Counted from the stretch's first letter, positions 17,164 through 26,397 are shown. The stretch: 64,000 nucleotides of DNA from Arthrobacter gallicola (GCF_014836775.1 NZ_JACSQD010000002.1:436567-500566); one strand, 5' to 3'. The notes: generated by a model not told the origin, from the letters alone. A program made the numbers and translations.

Positions 17164-18597
17164 GTGGCTAGGATGTTCTCCGGCATTGCCCTTGTGCTGG
17201 CCTTTGCCGTCCTGCTCGTGCCCCTGGCCGTCTATGCCGGGCCTCCCGTGCTGAAGGCCCTCAGCGGGACCGGTGTTGAACGCCAGGCGGCGGTTCCCTC
17301 CTATCAGCGGCCCCCGGCGGAAATGACCCAGGTCCCGTACGCGGCGACGCTGGACCCTTCGGCGCCTTTGCCGGATGCCGCTGTTCTCGCGGCGCTGCTC
17401 GACGGCGAACTGGAGCTCACCGGCAGCGGAACCGTTTCCGCCGTCGTCACCGATGTCCGCACCGGGACCGTTCTCTACGACCGGAACGGCGCGGCCGCCG
17501 GGATGCCCGCCTCCACACTGAAGATCCTGACGGCGGTGGCCGCAGCCTCCACGCTGGAGCCGGACTCACGGTTCGAAACCACCGTCCACGCCGCCCCGGC
17601 CACCGGCGGCGGGACAGCGCTGGTGCTGCGCGGCGGCGGTGACGTGCTCCTGGGCTCCGGAATCTCCGACGACGACGCCGTGGTGGGCCGGGCGGGCCTG
17701 GCCAGTCTTGCCGAAGAGAGCGTCAAGGCCCTGGGGTCCTCCGCGGGGACCGTGCGCATCCAGGTCGATGACACCCTGTTTTCCGGGCCGTCCCTCTCCG
17801 ATGCCTGGAATGCGGCCGACGTGGAGGCCGGCGAAATTGCGCCCATTTATCCGCTGGCCGTCAATTCCGCGTGGACTGATGAGTCCCGTCAGTCCGGAGA
17901 ACGCGAGGAAGACGCCGCCCTTGCCGCCGCCGAGGCTTTCCGTGCGGCGCTGGCCGAGGCGGGCCAGGACCGGGGGCTCGAGGTGGCGGAGAGCGTCGAG
18001 CGCGGAACCGTTCCTGCCGGTGCCCGCCGGATTGCCGCCGTCGAATCCGCGACCGTCGCCGAGCAGCTTGAGCAGATGCTGCTGATCTCGGACAACTATC
18101 TGGCCGAGGCGCTGGCCCGCTCCGCAGCCCTGGCCGCCGGGCGGGACGCATCCTTTGCCGGAGCCGTGGACACGGTGAAGGCCCAGGCCGCGGCCCTGGG
18201 CATCGACACCACCGGCATGGCGCTGGCCGATGTGTCAGGACTCGCGGCGGAGAACGAAGTCAGTGCCAGGCAGCTGACCGAGGCAGTAACGCTGGTGCTT
18301 ACGTCCAACGACGAAGGCCTGCGCGCCGTGGCCCGCGGCATGCCCGTGGCCGGGCTCAGCGGGACCCTGCAGGGCCGGTATGACGATGATGCGGACGACG
18401 CCGCCGGGGCCGGGCTGGTCCGTGCCAAAACCGGAACGCTCTTCGAAGTCACGGCGCTCGGCGGCTATGTCACCGATGCGGACGGCCGGCTCCTGGCCTT
18501 CGCACTGGTGGCGCGCGGACTGGAGGGCAACACGGGACAGGCCCGCAGCGCCGTCGACTCCGCGGCAGCAGTGCTTGCAGGCTGCGGCTGCCGCTGA
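17164..18597 (+). CDS. dacB: D-alanyl-D-alanine carboxypeptidase/endopeptidase (PBP4, peptidase S13)
   Basis: Trims or cleaves D-Ala-containing peptide stems of peptidoglycan outside the membrane. The N-terminus is a hydrophobic anchor or signal (FSGIALVLAFAVLLVPLAVYA). The penicillin-binding motifs are all present: S117-T-L-K120 in MPASTLKILTA, S309-D-N in LLISDNYLAEAL, and K422-T-G in RAKTGTL. The insertion domain expected of class C PBPs lies between the first two. The product is 477 residues. GTG at 17164 was kept as start; ATG at 17173 is possible. It leads the conserved dacB-zincin-tilS-hpt-ftsH order. Confidence 0.93.
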   Translation: MARMFSGIALVLAFAVLLVPLAVYAGPPVLKALSGTGVERQAAVPSYQRPPAEMTQVPYAATLDPSAPLPDAAVLAALLDGELELTGSGTVSAVVTDVRTGTVLYDRNGAAAGMPASTLKILTAVAAASTLEPDSRFETTVHAAPATGGGTALVLRGGGDVLLGSGISDDDAVVGRAGLASLAEESVKALGSSAGTVRIQVDDTLFSGPSLSDAWNAADVEAGEIAPIYPLAVNSAWTDESRQSGEREEDAALAAAEAFRAALAEAGQDRGLEVAESVERGTVPAGARRIAAVESATVAEQLEQMLLISDNYLAEALARSAALAAGRDASFAGAVDTVKAQAAALGIDTTGMALADVSGLAAENEVSARQLTEAVTLVLTSNDEGLRAVARGMPVAGLSGTLQGRYDDDADDAAGAGLVRAKTGTLFEVTALGGYVTDADGRLLAFALVARGLEGNTGQARSAVDSAAAVLAGCGCR

Positions 18598-18659
18598 GCG
18601 CGCACCCGGATTGCTGCCGGCGGGAGCGCATTCGGCTGCGGCTGTGATCGAATGGAGCA

Positions 18660-19805
18660 ATGGAGAGCAACCAGCAGCACCTGAGCCAAGAAACCGCCGC
18701 CCGCCTGGTGAACTGGGACTTCGCCGCTGCGACAGCTGCCACCCTCGTGGCGCCCGGCCCCAAGATGTCCCGGCGCGAAATCCAGGACGCCGTCGCGGAC
18801 CTGCGCCGGCAGGCTGACGACGCCGTTTCCCACGTCCACCGGATCACCGGGCTGGACGCTGCGGAGAACCTGCGTGATTCCCAGGTCCTGATCGTGGACC
18901 GTGCATCCTGGGCCAAGGCAAACTCGCAGAGCTTCGCCGCCCTGATGAATCCCATGCTGCAGCACCTGGCCAAAACCCGGCCGGAAGCCGTGAATTCCAC
19001 GAATACGGCCGTGGCAGGCACGCTTACCGGCGCCGAACTGGGTGCGGTCCTGGCCTTCCTGGCCAGCAAGGTCCTGGGGCAGTACGACCCGTTTGCGGCG
19101 CTGGCTTCGGACAACCCGGCTAAGACGGCAGGCCGCCTGCTGCTGGTGGCGCCCAATATCATCAGCACAGAGCGTGAGCTCAACGTGGACCCCACCGACT
19201 TCCGTCTGTGGGTCTGCCTGCACGAGCAGACCCACCGGGTGCAGTTCGCCGCAGCGCCCTGGCTGCGCGACCACATGCTGGAGCAGATCGGCGCGCTCAG
19301 CAGCGGCCTGATGGACAAGACCCAGGGCCTGCCGGAACGGATCAGCCAGCTGGCCAAGCAGCTGTCGGCCGCCGCAAGAAAGGACAAGCAGGACACGCCG
19401 TCCAACGGTGTTCCGGCCCGGCAGACCGACGTCCTCTCCCTGCTCCAGGACCCCGAGGACAAAGCCCGGCTCTCCCACCTCACCGCCGTGATGAGCCTGC
19501 TCGAAGGCCACGCCAACGTGGTGATGGACGCCGTGGATGCCAGCATCATTCCCAGCGTGAAGACCATCCGCCGGCGATTCAACGACCGCGGTGCGAACCG
19601 GGGCTGGCTGGATAAGTTCTTCCGCCGGATCATGGGGCTGGATGCGAAGATGCGGCAGTACGCTGACGGATCCAAGTTTGTGCGGGCCGTGGTGGACAAG
19701 GTGGGTATGGAAGGCTTCAACCGGGTCTGGGAAGGCGCGGAGAACCTGCCCACCGAGGCGGAGATCCACAACCCTGATCTCTGGATCCAGCGGATGGGTC
19801 TGTAA
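18660..19805 (+). CDS. zinc-dependent metalloprotease-like protein (zincin, DUF2342 family)
   Basis: Function unknown, although the zinc-site residues look intact. HEQTH occupies residues 188-192 in VCLHEQTHRVQF, and a further conserved segment SLLEGHANVVMD with His284 is a likely third ligand. The protein is 381 residues with no signal peptide, so it should be cytoplasmic. The family is conserved in Actinobacteria next to tilS; databases label some members 'coenzyme F420 biosynthesis-associated'. No F420 gene is in this window. The ATG at 18660 follows GGAGCA at very short spacing. Only 7 nt separate its stop from the GTG of tilS, so they share a transcript. Protease activity is inferred from the fold. 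Confidence 0.82.
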   Translation: MESNQQHLSQETAARLVNWDFAAATAATLVAPGPKMSRREIQDAVADLRRQADDAVSHVHRITGLDAAENLRDSQVLIVDRASWAKANSQSFAALMNPMLQHLAKTRPEAVNSTNTAVAGTLTGAELGAVLAFLASKVLGQYDPFAALASDNPAKTAGRLLLVAPNIISTERELNVDPTDFRLWVCLHEQTHRVQFAAAPWLRDHMLEQIGALSSGLMDKTQGLPERISQLAKQLSAAARKDKQDTPSNGVPARQTDVLSLLQDPEDKARLSHLTAVMSLLEGHANVVMDAVDASIIPSVKTIRRRFNDRGANRGWLDKFFRRIMGLDAKMRQYADGSKFVRAVVDKVGMEGFNRVWEGAENLPTEAEIHNPDLWIQRMGL

Positions 19806-19812
19806 AGCACCA

Positions 19813-20961
19813 GTGACCGATTCACCAGCTTCCCCCATGCCCTCCTCTGTGCCTTCCCCCGTGCCTTCCCCCGTGCCTTCCCCCGTGCCCGCAGCACGCC
19901 CCCGCCAGCGGCTGAACCCCACGCTCGGAAAGGCCCGCGGCCTGCTCCGCGACGCCCTGCGCGACGCCGGGATCCAGCCCGGCGGAGACGCGCCACCCGT
20001 GCTCCTGGTCGCCTGCAGCGGCGGGCCCGACTCGCTGGCGCTCGCAGAGACAGCCAGCTTCTTCAACCGCCGCGGTGACTACCGGGTAGGTGCCGCCGTC
20101 GTCGACCATGGGCTGCAGCCCGGCTCCGCCGACGTTGCGCAGGCCGCCGCCGCCAAGCTGGCAGCGATGGGGCTTGAACCGGTGACCGTTCACCGGGTGC
20201 ACGTGCCGGAAACCGGCATGGGCCCGGAAGCGGCCGCCCGGAGCGTGCGGTATGAGGCCCTGGATGAGGCCGCCGACGCGTCCGGGGCAGCTGCTGTGCT
20301 GCTCGGGCACACCCTCGATGACCAGGCAGAGCAGGTGCTGCTGGGCCTGGCCCGCGGTTCCGGCACCCGCTCGCTGGCTGGCATGCCCGAACGCCGCGGC
20401 CGCTACCTCCGGCCGTTCCTGGGACTGCGGCGGGCCGAGGTGGAGGAAATTTGTACCGCCCGGGAAGTTGATCCGTGGCATGACCCAACCAATGCGGATC
20501 CCGCCTACGCCCGGTCCCGGGTCCGCACCACGGTCCTGCCGTTCCTGGAACGCGAGCTGGGACCTGGAATCGCGGAGGCCCTCTACCGCAGTTCACGGAT
20601 CCTGGCCCAGGACGCCGACTACCTCGAGGCACAGGCTGCCGAAACCTATGCGCGGCTCCGGCAGGAATCCGCCGGCGCGGCGGCCCCGGATGAGATCCTG
20701 CTCTCGGAAGAATCCCTGCGCGCCCTGCCTCCGTCCCTGCGGCAGCGGGTCCTGGCCCTGGCCGCCGTCGAGCTTGGCGGCGCCCAGCCGAGCTGGGAAC
20801 GCGTGCGTGCCGTGGAGGCCCTGCTGCGCCGCGAAGGCTCGGCAGGACCGGTCCAGCTGGTGGGAAAGGTCAGTGCCTACCGCCAGGTACGCGGCAAACC
20901 GGTTCCCCAAGGGGACCCAAGCTATGGCAATCTTGTTTTTAGGAAAAAGAGCAGCGCCTAA
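19813..20961 (+). CDS. tilS: tRNA(Ile)-lysidine synthase
   Basis: Attaches lysine to C34 of tRNA-Ile(CAU) so that it reads AUA codons; ATP-dependent and essential in most bacteria. The PP-loop S69-G-G-P-D-S74 (VACSGGPDSLAL) is diagnostic, followed by DHGLQPGSADVAQ, LGHTLDDQAEQVLLGLARGSG and RPFLGLRRAEVEE. The GTG at 19813, 7 nt after the zincin stop, was taken as start. It yields a 382-residue product whose first 28 residues are a low-complexity Ser/Pro/Val tail encoded by a 12-bp tandem repeat. In-frame GTG codons inside each repeat, and ATG at 19837, are alternative starts. The true conserved domain begins near LNPTLGKARGLL. Confidence 0.93.
   Translation: MTDSPASPMPSSVPSPVPSPVPSPVPAARPRQRLNPTLGKARGLLRDALRDAGIQPGGDAPPVLLVACSGGPDSLALAETASFFNRRGDYRVGAAVVDHGLQPGSADVAQAAAAKLAAMGLEPVTVHRVHVPETGMGPEAAARSVRYEALDEAADASGAAAVLLGHTLDDQAEQVLLGLARGSGTRSLAGMPERRGRYLRPFLGLRRAEVEEICTAREVDPWHDPTNADPAYARSRVRTTVLPFLERELGPGIAEALYRSSRILAQDADYLEAQAAETYARLRQESAGAAAPDEILLSEESLRALPPSLRQRVLALAAVELGGAQPSWERVRAVEALLRREGSAGPVQLVGKVSAYRQVRGKPVPQGDPSYGNLVFRKKSSA
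19849..19884 (+). repeat. 12-bp tandem repeat in the 5' end of tilS
   Basis: Three perfect copies of GTGCCTTCCCCC (19849-19860, 19861-19872, 19873-19884) and a partial fourth encode VPSP repeats. The unit is a multiple of three, so copy-number change would keep the frame. Confidence 0.9.
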
Positions 20962-20996
20962 CTTCAGCTGCAACATCTCGTACCCGGGAGCCATTC

Positions 20997-21548
20997 GTGG
21001 ATTCACACGACGTCCAGTCAGACCTCAAACACGTTCTTTACACCAGGGAACAGATCGCCGATCGGATCAAGGAGCTGGCGGCCGAGATTGACCGCGACTA
21101 CGCCGGACGCGACGTCCTGCTGGTCGGAGTCCTCAAGGGCGCCGTTATGGTGATGGCGGACCTGTCCCGCGCGCTGCACAGCCACGTGTCCATGGACTGG
21201 ATGGCCGTGTCCTCCTACGGCTCCGGAACCCAGTCCTCCGGCGTCGTCCGGATCCTGAAGGACCTCGAGACAGACCTGCTGGGCAAGCACGTGCTGATCG
21301 TCGAGGACATCATCGACTCCGGCCTGACCCTGTCCTGGCTGCGGACCAACCTGGAATCCCGTGGCCCGGCCAGCGTGGAAATCTGCGCACTGCTGCGCAA
21401 GCCCGCTGCGTCAAAGGTGGACATCGACGTGAAGTACGTCGGCTACGACATCCCGAACGAATTCGTGGTTGGCTACGGCCTGGACTTCGCCGAGAAGTAC
21501 CGCAACCTCGACTTCATCGGCACCCTGGCGCCGCACGTTTACGAGTAA
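20997..21548 (+). CDS. hpt: hypoxanthine phosphoribosyltransferase
   Basis: Salvages hypoxanthine (and usually guanine) to IMP and GMP using PRPP; cytoplasmic. The PRPP-binding loop VLIVEDIIDSGLTLSWL is clear. The flexible loop region SSYGSGTQSSGVVRILKDL and the C-terminal VGYDIPNEFVVGYGLDFAEKYRNL are typical of bacterial HPRTs, and 183 residues is the usual size. The GTG start at 20997 has GGGAG upstream at good spacing. It lies 35 nt after tilS, an association widely conserved across Gram-positive bacteria (tilS-hpt-ftsH). A large terminator follows. Confidence 0.96.
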   Translation: MDSHDVQSDLKHVLYTREQIADRIKELAAEIDRDYAGRDVLLVGVLKGAVMVMADLSRALHSHVSMDWMAVSSYGSGTQSSGVVRILKDLETDLLGKHVLIVEDIIDSGLTLSWLRTNLESRGPASVEICALLRKPAASKVDIDVKYVGYDIPNEFVVGYGLDFAEKYRNLDFIGTLAPHVYE

Positions 21549-21578
21549 GCCGAGTAAAACCAGGCGCGTTCGTGCCCT

Positions 21579-21648
21579 GCCCGCTGACCCGGGGCCGCGG
21601 CAGCCAGCAGTGAAGCTGCCGGCCGCCGCACCGGGGCAGCGGGCTTTT
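21579..21648 (+). terminator. hpt terminator
   Basis: GCCCGCTGACCCGG (21579-21592) pairs with CCGGGGCAGCGGGC (21631-21644), one mismatch, enclosing a second CGGCAGC/GCTGCCG hairpin, and is followed by TTTT. It separates hpt from ftsH. Confidence 0.85.
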
Positions 21649-21792
21649 CGCTATCCTCATGAGGCGGATCACGCCGCCGGGATACGCCCTGAGGGAACTA
21701 ATGCACCCCGTGGCCCGTGTATTTCTGGGGACGGTGTATAGCTAGAGACTGCTAGCCAACGAAATCCCGCGCACTATAAAGCGTTGTTGATC

Positions 21793-21823
21793 AGGAGGGA
21801 CGGGGCATCTGCCCTGACGACGA
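21793..21823 (+). promoter_or_regulatory. distant Shine-Dalgarno with intervening hairpin before ftsH
   Basis: AGGAGG (21793-21798) lies 25 nt before the ftsH ATG, too far for normal use. GGGC-ATCT-GCCC (21803-21814) between them can fold and shorten the distance to about 13 nt. There is no other ribosome site, and an in-frame stop at 21815 rules out an earlier start in this frame. GCTAG/CTAGC at 21741-21756 is a further small dyad in the leader. Confidence 0.4.
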
Positions 21824-23893
21824 ATGAAATCCAAGAACTTCTTCAAGGGACCGATCATTTGGATCGTGCTGGCGCTGGCCGCACTGCTGATCATCCTTCC
21901 CAACCTTTCCAACTCCGGCGCGTCTCAGGTGGACACGAACGTGGGCCTGCAGCTGCTGCGGGACAACAAGGTGGAGCAGGCGAAGATCTATGACGGTGAC
22001 CAGCGGGTAGACCTCACGCTCCGTGAGCCGTATGAAGACAAGGGGGAGAACGTCCAGTTCTTCTTCGGATCCGCCCGCGGCGAGGACATCGTCGAGGCCG
22101 TGAACAACTCCGACGTCGACGGCTTCACGGACCAGCCGGTCCAGACCAACTGGTTCACCAGCTTCCTGGGCCTCTTCCTGCCCATCATCATCCTCGGCGT
22201 GATCTTCTGGTTCCTGCTCTCCCGGATGCAGGGCGGCGGTTCCAAGGTGATGCAGTTCGGCAAGTCCAAGGCCAAGCTGACCAACAAGGACATGCCCCAG
22301 GTGACCTTCGCCGACGTCGCCGGCGCTGACGAGGCAGTGGAAGAGCTGCACGAAATCAAGGAATTCCTGAAGGAACCGGCAAAATTCCAGGCCGTCGGAG
22401 CCAAAATCCCCAAGGGTGTGCTGCTCTACGGCCCGCCCGGCACCGGTAAAACGCTCCTGGCACGTGCCGTGGCAGGCGAGGCCGGCGTGCCCTTCTACTC
22501 CATCTCCGGCTCGGACTTCGTGGAGATGTTCGTTGGCGTGGGTGCCTCCCGCGTCCGTGACCTGTTCGAACAGGCCAAGAACAACGCACCGGCCATCATC
22601 TTCGTGGACGAGATCGACGCCGTCGGCCGTCACCGCGGCGCCGGCGTGGGCGGCGGCAACGACGAACGCGAACAGACCCTGAACCAGCTCCTGGTGGAGA
22701 TGGACGGGTTCGACAGCAGCACCAACGTCATTCTCATTGCCGCGACCAACCGTCCGGACGTGCTGGACCCGGCCCTGCTGCGTCCGGGACGGTTCGACCG
22801 GCAGATCGGTGTGGAAGCCCCGGATATGCAGGGTCGCCTGCACATCCTGCAGGTCCATGCCAAGGGCAAGCCGATGGCCCCGGGCGTTGACCTGGAGTCC
22901 GTGGCCAAAAAGACCCCCGGCTTCACCGGTGCCGACCTGGCCAACGTCCTGAACGAGGCCGCCCTGCTGACCGCACGGTCCAACGCCCAGCTCATCGACG
23001 ACCGCGCCCTGGACGAGGCAATCGACCGCGTGATCGCCGGCCCGCAGAAACGCAGCCGCGTGATGAAGGAACTGGAACGCAAGATCACCGCGTACCACGA
23101 AGGCGGCCACGCCCTGGTGGCAGCGGCCCTGCGCAACACCGACCCGGTCACCAAGGTGACCATCCTGCCGCGCGGCCGCGCCCTGGGCTACACCATGGTG
23201 CTGCCGCAGGACGACAAGTACTCAATCACCCGCAATGAACTGCTGGATCAGCTCGCGTACGCCATGGGCGGCCGGGTCGCGGAGGAAATCGTGTTCCACG
23301 ATCCGTCCACCGGAGCCTCCAACGACATTGAAAAGGCCACTTCCACGGCCCGCAAGATGGTGACCCAGTACGGCATGAGCGAACGGATCGGTTCCGTGAA
23401 GCTCGGCTCCGGCGGCGGCGAACCGTTCCTGGGCCGGGACATGGGCCAGGAACGGAACTACTCCGATCAGGTGGCCTACGTGGTGGATGAGGAAGTCCGG
23501 CGCCTGCTGGACAACGCGCATGACGAGGCATACCAGATCCTGACCGAGAACCGGGACGTGCTGGACCGGCTGGCACTGGAACTGCTCGAACGCGAGACGC
23601 TGAACCAGGCGGAGATCGCCGAGATCTTCCACGATGTCCGCAAGCGGGACCTCCGTGAAGTCTGGCTCTCCAAGCCGACCCGTCCGGTCCACGATATTCC
23701 GCCGGTTGTTTCGCCGCGTGAACGCCAGGAGGCAGCTGCCGCCGGTGAGCCGGATCCGGACACCGTGGCCCCGCAGGACCAGATCGCCGACGCCGACATC
23801 CCGCAGGATTTCGACGTCACCAGTGACGGGCTCCCCGAGCCCGAAAACAGCGGCCAGGGCAGCCACCACGGCTCCCCCCGCAACAGCGAATAG
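21824..23893 (+). CDS. ftsH: ATP-dependent zinc metalloprotease FtsH
   Basis: Membrane-bound AAA+ protease that degrades misassembled membrane proteins and selected regulators. Two membrane segments ([17 protein letters not shown] near the start and [18 protein letters not shown] near residue 115) bracket a small extracytoplasmic domain. The AAA module has Walker A GPPGTGKT at 203-210, Walker [12 protein letters not shown], and the second region of homology [21 protein letters not shown]. The zinc site HEGGH is at 425-429. The 689-residue length includes an acidic, Pro/Asp-rich C-terminal tail (about 70 residues) typical of actinobacterial FtsH. ATG at 21824 is the only sensible start. Followed by a terminator and the folate genes. 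Confidence 0.97.
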   Translation: MKSKNFFKGPIIWIVLALAALLIILPNLSNSGASQVDTNVGLQLLRDNKVEQAKIYDGDQRVDLTLREPYEDKGENVQFFFGSARGEDIVEAVNNSDVDGFTDQPVQTNWFTSFLGLFLPIIILGVIFWFLLSRMQGGGSKVMQFGKSKAKLTNKDMPQVTFADVAGADEAVEELHEIKEFLKEPAKFQAVGAKIPKGVLLYGPPGTGKTLLARAVAGEAGVPFYSISGSDFVEMFVGVGASRVRDLFEQAKNNAPAIIFVDEIDAVGRHRGAGVGGGNDEREQTLNQLLVEMDGFDSSTNVILIAATNRPDVLDPALLRPGRFDRQIGVEAPDMQGRLHILQVHAKGKPMAPGVDLESVAKKTPGFTGADLANVLNEAALLTARSNAQLIDDRALDEAIDRVIAGPQKRSRVMKELERKITAYHEGGHALVAAALRNTDPVTKVTILPRGRALGYTMVLPQDDKYSITRNELLDQLAYAMGGRVAEEIVFHDPSTGASNDIEKATSTARKMVTQYGMSERIGSVKLGSGGGEPFLGRDMGQERNYSDQVAYVVDEEVRRLLDNAHDEAYQILTENRDVLDRLALELLERETLNQAEIAEIFHDVRKRDLREVWLSKPTRPVHDIPPVVSPRERQEAAAAGEPDPDTVAPQDQIADADIPQDFDVTSDGLPEPENSGQGSHHGSPRNSE

Positions 23894-23899
23894 CGCAGG

Positions 23900-23936
23900 C
23901 CGGACGGCGGCCGGGTGTTGGCCGGCCGCCGTCCGG
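23900..23936 (+). terminator. ftsH terminator
   Basis: Perfect 15-bp stem CCGGACGGCGGCCGG / CCGGCCGCCGTCCGG with a 7-nt loop, 6 nt after the ftsH stop. Confidence 0.85.
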
Positions 23937-23955
23937 GCCGCTTCGGCGTCCACGG

Positions 23956-23961
23956 TAGGAT
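23956..23961 (+). promoter_or_regulatory. -10 element of leaderless folE
   Basis: TAGGAT ends 6 nt before the GTG start of folE, with no Shine-Dalgarno. It would drive the whole folate-pantothenate operon. Confidence 0.65.
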
Positions 23962-23967
23962 CAAGCA

Positions 23968-24585
23968 GTGACCGATTTCGACGACGAACTAACCTTGACC
24001 GAGCTGACCGACACGGCTTCACCGGTTGACCAGCCCCGGATCGAACGGGCCGTACGGGAAATTCTGCTCGCGATTGGGGAGGATCCGGACCGGGACGGCC
24101 TGCTGAAGACGCCCGAACGCGTAGCCAAGTCCTACGCGGAGATTTTCGCCGGGCTGCACCAGAGCCCCGAGGACCTGCTGGCCACCACCTTTGACCTGGA
24201 CCATGAGGAAATGGTGCTGGTCAAGGACATCCCGTTCTACTCCACCTGTGAACACCACCTGGTCCCCTTCCACGGGTCCGCCCATATCGGGTATATCCCC
24301 TCGCATGACGGGAAGGTGACCGGACTGAGCAAGCTGGCGCGCCTGGTGGACGTCTACGCCCGGCGCCCCCAGGTCCAGGAACGGCTCACCACCCAGATCG
24401 TCGATGCGCTGATGAGCAATCTGGAGCCGGTGGGAGCCATTGTGGTCATCGAGTGCGAACACCTGTGCATGTCCATGCGCGGCGTGCGGAAACCCGGAGC
24501 CAAGACCGTCACCTCCGCGGTCCGCGGCCAGCTCCGCGAGACCGCCACGCGTGCTGAAGCAATGAGCCTGATTCTCGGACGATAG
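23968..24585 (+). CDS. folE: GTP cyclohydrolase I
   Basis: Converts GTP to 7,8-dihydroneopterin triphosphate, the first step of folate synthesis. The 205-residue protein contains the family signature [17 protein letters not shown], the zinc-binding histidine and cysteines in CEHH and [12 protein letters not shown], and [11 protein letters not shown] near the C-terminus. The GTG start sits directly behind a -10 box (leaderless). folP follows after 10 nt. It opens a run of genes with tiny gaps or ATGA-type overlaps that extends through panC, so folate and pantothenate genes probably share one transcript. Confidence 0.98.
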   Translation: MTDFDDELTLTELTDTASPVDQPRIERAVREILLAIGEDPDRDGLLKTPERVAKSYAEIFAGLHQSPEDLLATTFDLDHEEMVLVKDIPFYSTCEHHLVPFHGSAHIGYIPSHDGKVTGLSKLARLVDVYARRPQVQERLTTQIVDALMSNLEPVGAIVVIECEHLCMSMRGVRKPGAKTVTSAVRGQLRETATRAEAMSLILGR

Positions 24586-24595
24586 GACGCTACGA

Positions 24596-25501
24596 ATGGA
24601 TTCCCTCGCCGCCGCCCCCGGAACCGGGCCGGCCACTAACCCGCTGCCCGTGATCCGCGCCGGCGTGAAGCCGCGCCGGTTCGAGGACCTGCCCACCGGA
24701 CGCACGCTGGTCATGGGTATCCTCAACGTCACCCCCGATTCCTTCAGCGACGGCGGAGAACACGCCACCACTGACGCCGCTATCCGCGCGGGCCTGAAGA
24801 TGCACTACGACGGCGCGGACATCATCGACGTCGGCGGCGAGTCCACGCGGCCCGACTCCGAGCGCATCAGCGAGGAGGAGGAGCAGCGGCGGATCCTTCC
24901 CGTGGTCCAGGCACTGGTGAAAGCCGGAGCCCTGATCAGCGTGGACACGATGAACGCCTCCACGGCGGAAAAGGCCATCGAGGCCGGTGCCGGCATCATC
25001 AACGATGTGTCCGGTGTGCAGCTGGATCCCCGGATGCCGGAACTGATTGCCCGGACCAAAGTGCCGTACATCCTCATGCACAGCCGCGGCAGTGTCCGCA
25101 GCCAGGATCCCCGGGCCGACTACGGCGACGTGGTGGAAGAGGTCATTTCCGAACTGACGACACTGCGTGACCGTTTCTACGAGGCCGGGGTGGCACCGGA
25201 ACAGATCATCCTGGACCCGGGACTGGGCTTCGCCAAGAACGCCGAACACGACTGGTCGCTGCTGCGCAACATTGACCGGTTGACCGTGCTGGGGCACCGG
25301 GTGCTCATCGGCGCCTCCCGCAAGCGTTTCCTGGGCTCCCTGCTCACCACGGCGGGCAAGGCGGCACCGCCTGCTGAACGGGACAACGCCACCCTGGCCA
25401 CCTCCGTCCTCGCGGCCAGCCAGGGCGTCTGGGGCGTGCGGGTGCACGACGTCGCGGCCAATGCCGACGCCGTCAAAGTCACCGCCGCCTGGCAGGGCTA
25501 A
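24596..25501 (+). CDS. folP: dihydropteroate synthase
   Basis: Condenses hydroxymethyldihydropterin pyrophosphate with p-aminobenzoate; the sulfonamide target. Signatures: MGILNVTPDSFSDGGEH (first DHPS motif), DIIDVGGESTRPDSE (second motif), INDVSG, and the C-terminal IGASRKRFLGSLL with the pterin- and phosphate-binding lysine and arginine. The protein is 301 residues, with an N-terminal extension of about 35 before the core. The ATG at 24596 has AGGAC upstream. It lies 10 nt after folE and 2 nt before folB. Confidence 0.97.
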   Translation: MDSLAAAPGTGPATNPLPVIRAGVKPRRFEDLPTGRTLVMGILNVTPDSFSDGGEHATTDAAIRAGLKMHYDGADIIDVGGESTRPDSERISEEEEQRRILPVVQALVKAGALISVDTMNASTAEKAIEAGAGIINDVSGVQLDPRMPELIARTKVPYILMHSRGSVRSQDPRADYGDVVEEVISELTTLRDRFYEAGVAPEQIILDPGLGFAKNAEHDWSLLRNIDRLTVLGHRVLIGASRKRFLGSLLTTAGKAAPPAERDNATLATSVLAASQGVWGVRVHDVAANADAVKVTAAWQG

Positions 25502-25503
25502 CC

Positions 25504-25896
25504 GTGTCCCTGCCAGCCGGCCAGCCGGCCCAGCGGGACCGGATCCGGCTCAGCGGTCTCAGCGCCACCGGCTACCACGGAGTTTTTGACCACGAACGGC
25601 GCGAAGGTCAGCGCTTCGTCGTCGACCTGGTGCTTTACACGGACCTCCGGCCGGCCGCAGCCGCCGACGATCTCACCCTGACCGCCCACTACGGCGAGCT
25701 GGCGGAACAGGTCTGCGCGATCATCGAAGGCGAACCGGTGAACCTGATTGAAACCCTCGCCGAACGCATCGCCGCCCACGTCCTGAACGCCTTCCCGGTG
25801 ATTGAGGCCGTGGACGTCACGGTGCACAAGCCGCAGGCTCCCATCACCGTCCCCTTCGGCGATGTCGAGATCCTGATCCACCGGGAGCGGGCATGA
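25504..25896 (+). CDS. folB: dihydroneopterin aldolase
   Basis: Cleaves dihydroneopterin to 6-hydroxymethyl-dihydropterin and glycolaldehyde. The 130-residue protein shows DRIRLSGLSATGYHGVFDHERREGQRFVVDL, where the Gly-Tyr-His-Gly and the following Glu are family features, and ESVxxLIE-like NLIETLAERIAAHVL with a conserved glutamate. The GTG start is 2 nt after folP, and the stop overlaps the folK ATG by 4 nt, so translation is coupled. The normal length and operon position make the call secure. Confidence 0.95.
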   Translation: MSLPAGQPAQRDRIRLSGLSATGYHGVFDHERREGQRFVVDLVLYTDLRPAAAADDLTLTAHYGELAEQVCAIIEGEPVNLIETLAERIAAHVLNAFPVIEAVDVTVHKPQAPITVPFGDVEILIHRERA

Positions 25897-26390
25897 ACAC
25901 GCCCGCGGCGCGCACCATCCTGGCCCTGGGAAGCAACCTCGGAGAGTCCCGCAGCACCCTTTCCGACGCCGTCGCCGCCCTGGCCCGCCACCCGCAGATG
26001 ACCCTCGTGGACGTTTCCCCGGTGGCCCGGACCCGGCCCGTCGGCGGGCCGGAACAGCCGGACTACCTGAATCTGGTCGCTGCCTTCGACACCACTCTGG
26101 ACCCGCACGCGCTGCTGGACCACTGCCACGACGTCGAAAACCGGCACCACCGCAAGCGCGAGGTGCGCTGGGGGCCGCGGACGCTCGACGTCGACATCAT
26201 CACGTACGGCACGGAACGGGTTGACGATCCGGACCTGACCATCCCGCACCCGCGGGCCGCGGAGCGTGCCTTTGTGCTGCAGCCGTGGGCCTGGATGGAC
26301 CCCGGAGCCGTCCTGGACGGTATCCCGGTGGCAGAATTGGCTGCCAGGGCAGCCGACCTGCCCGGGCTTGAACGCTTCGAGGGGGAGTGA
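25893..26390 (+). CDS. folK: 2-amino-4-hydroxy-6-hydroxymethyldihydropteridine pyrophosphokinase
   Basis: Transfers pyrophosphate from ATP to hydroxymethyldihydropterin, giving the substrate of FolP. Visible motifs are LALGSNLGESRSTLSDAV (N-terminal HPPK motif), ENRHHRKREVRWGPRTLDVDIITYG (the catalytic signature with the Mg-binding DVD) and IPHPRAAERAFVLQPW. The protein is 165 residues. It starts within the folB stop (ATGA). DUF3180 follows 7 nt later. Confidence 0.96.
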   Translation: MNTPAARTILALGSNLGESRSTLSDAVAALARHPQMTLVDVSPVARTRPVGGPEQPDYLNLVAAFDTTLDPHALLDHCHDVENRHHRKREVRWGPRTLDVDIITYGTERVDDPDLTIPHPRAAERAFVLQPWAWMDPGAVLDGIPVAELAARAADLPGLERFEGE

Positions 26391-26397
26391 ACTCCGC

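Noticed and set aside
19849..19884. CRISPR-like repeat
   Set aside because: Contiguous 12-bp tandem units without spacers, inside a coding region; no cas genes in the window.
18465..20066. 533-codon minus-strand frame over the zincin gene
   Set aside because: Overlaps three well supported genes and has no recognisable motif.
21549..21823. riboswitch before ftsH
   Set aside because: The strong structure at 21579-21648 is best explained as the hpt terminator; no known riboswitch core was recognised.
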